Positions 6,117 through 6,506 of a stretch of DNA of 6,506 nucleotides are shown here, one piece after another; position 1 is the stretch's first letter; the number at the start of each line of letters is the position of its first letter. The position numbers and the translations under genes were made by a program. The notes beneath the pieces were generated by a model. The model had not been told where the DNA came from, searched no databases, and was given only the letters and a program-made list of their open reading frames with translations. The DNA is from Desulfurococcales archaeon. Its GTDB lineage: Archaea > Thermoproteota > Thermoprotei_A > Sulfolobales > Desulfurococcaceae. The DNA is taken from contig WAON01000245.1 in the NCBI GenBank assembly GCA_015521265.1, positions 1 to 6,506 of the forward strand, given 5' to 3'.

Positions 6117-6506
6117 ATGAGTAGCCAGCTTATCATAGAACTTTGCAAAGATCAAAAGAAAAAGGACGTTGGAGGGCCGTTTTGGAATATTTTTTATAAG
6201 GAACTGGCCGATACGATGGATAATAAAAAAGTAAATATAGCTCGTAGCTCTTTGTACGATAATCAAATTTGTAAAAAACATGATGTTGACTACATTATCG
6301 TTGTGCCTAGCAAGATTGAGATTCTAGTGAGTTTATCTGAAGCGTTGATAAAATCCTATACAAAGTTTGCAGAGAAACTTTCCCATAGCTTTGGAACCAA
6401 CTTGGATGAAATAGCAAAAGCGTATAAGAAAGGATTGAAAAATCTAGATACGCAAAAAGCTAGTTTAGTGTCAAATGCGATGAATAGAATAAAGACTTCT
6501 ATAGGA
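6117..6506 (+). CDS. Unknown protein, 3' end outside window
   Basis: The frame is open for 130 codons from the ATG at 6117 to the right edge. A TGA lies two codons upstream in frame, so this is the first possible start. I do not recognise a family. The protein begins MSSQLIIELCKDQKKKD and is rich in Lys, Ile, Ser and Asp. It has one short hydrophobic strand, YIIVVP (59-64), followed by what looks like long amphipathic helices (65-130). There is no signal peptide or clear membrane segment. The composition differs from its neighbours: about 35% GC over 6121-6360 by hand count, against about 46% over 4081-4320 in cdc6. It also uses codons rarer elsewhere, such as CAA, TTG, CTT and CGT. Its place just past a cut tRNA and this composition suggest an acquired element, which is inference. 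That it is a real gene is likely because of the long open frame and the promoter-like spacing. Confidence 0.6.
   Translation, partial: MSSQLIIELCKDQKKKDVGGPFWNIFYKELADTMDNKKVNIARSSLYDNQICKKHDVDYIIVVPSKIEILVSLSEALIKSYTKFAEKLSHSFGTNLDEIAKAYKKGLKNLDTQKASLVSNAMNRIKTSIG

Noticed and set aside
6090..6281. Minus-strand 63-codon frame opposite the right-end gene
   Set aside because: It is shorter than the open plus-strand frame and its hydrophobic look comes from reading AT-rich sequence in reverse.

Overview
This window looks like a chromosomal piece of a hyperthermophilic crenarchaeon, most plausibly of the Desulfurococcales. The evidence is an undivided archaeal RNA polymerase RpoB preceded by a small RpoH, an archaeal Orc1/Cdc6 initiator, a DUF99 (UPF0215) protein found in archaea, tRNA genes without encoded CCA, TATA-type promoters and AGG/AGA/ATA-rich codon use. 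The species call is an inference from these features, not from a database match.

Layout. Positions 1-3385 (minus strand) hold almost all of rpoB, whose C-terminal end runs off the left edge. rpoH (3391-3669, minus) lies 5 nt upstream in the same transcription unit. An intact tRNA-Ala(GGC) follows at 3802-3875 (minus). The 182-nt gap 3876-4057 contains an AT-rich stretch, a TATA-like box and a well-formed origin recognition box (ORB) at 4010-4029. Next come orc1/cdc6 (4058-5239, plus) and a DUF99 gene (5223-5810, plus), which overlap by 17 nt and so are likely translationally coupled. tRNA-Lys(UUU) at 5826-5899 (minus) is convergent with them. The polymerase genes and the initiator gene diverge from the ORB region. 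If an origin lies there, both units are transcribed in the direction of fork movement.

The right end is the most unusual part. At 6018-6050 there is a well-preserved 5' half of a tRNA, with nucleotides 1-32 and the hallmarks of tRNA-Gln. It stops exactly before the invariant U33, and no 3' half exists in the window. A GC-rich hairpin follows at once. Next is an AT-richer (about 35% versus 46% GC by hand count), possibly leaderless open reading frame of no recognised family, which runs off the right edge. The three readings are a trans-spliced (split) tRNA half, a tRNA interrupted by an integrated element, or a remnant. Desulfurococcales are a lineage in which split tRNAs have been described, so this deserves a check.
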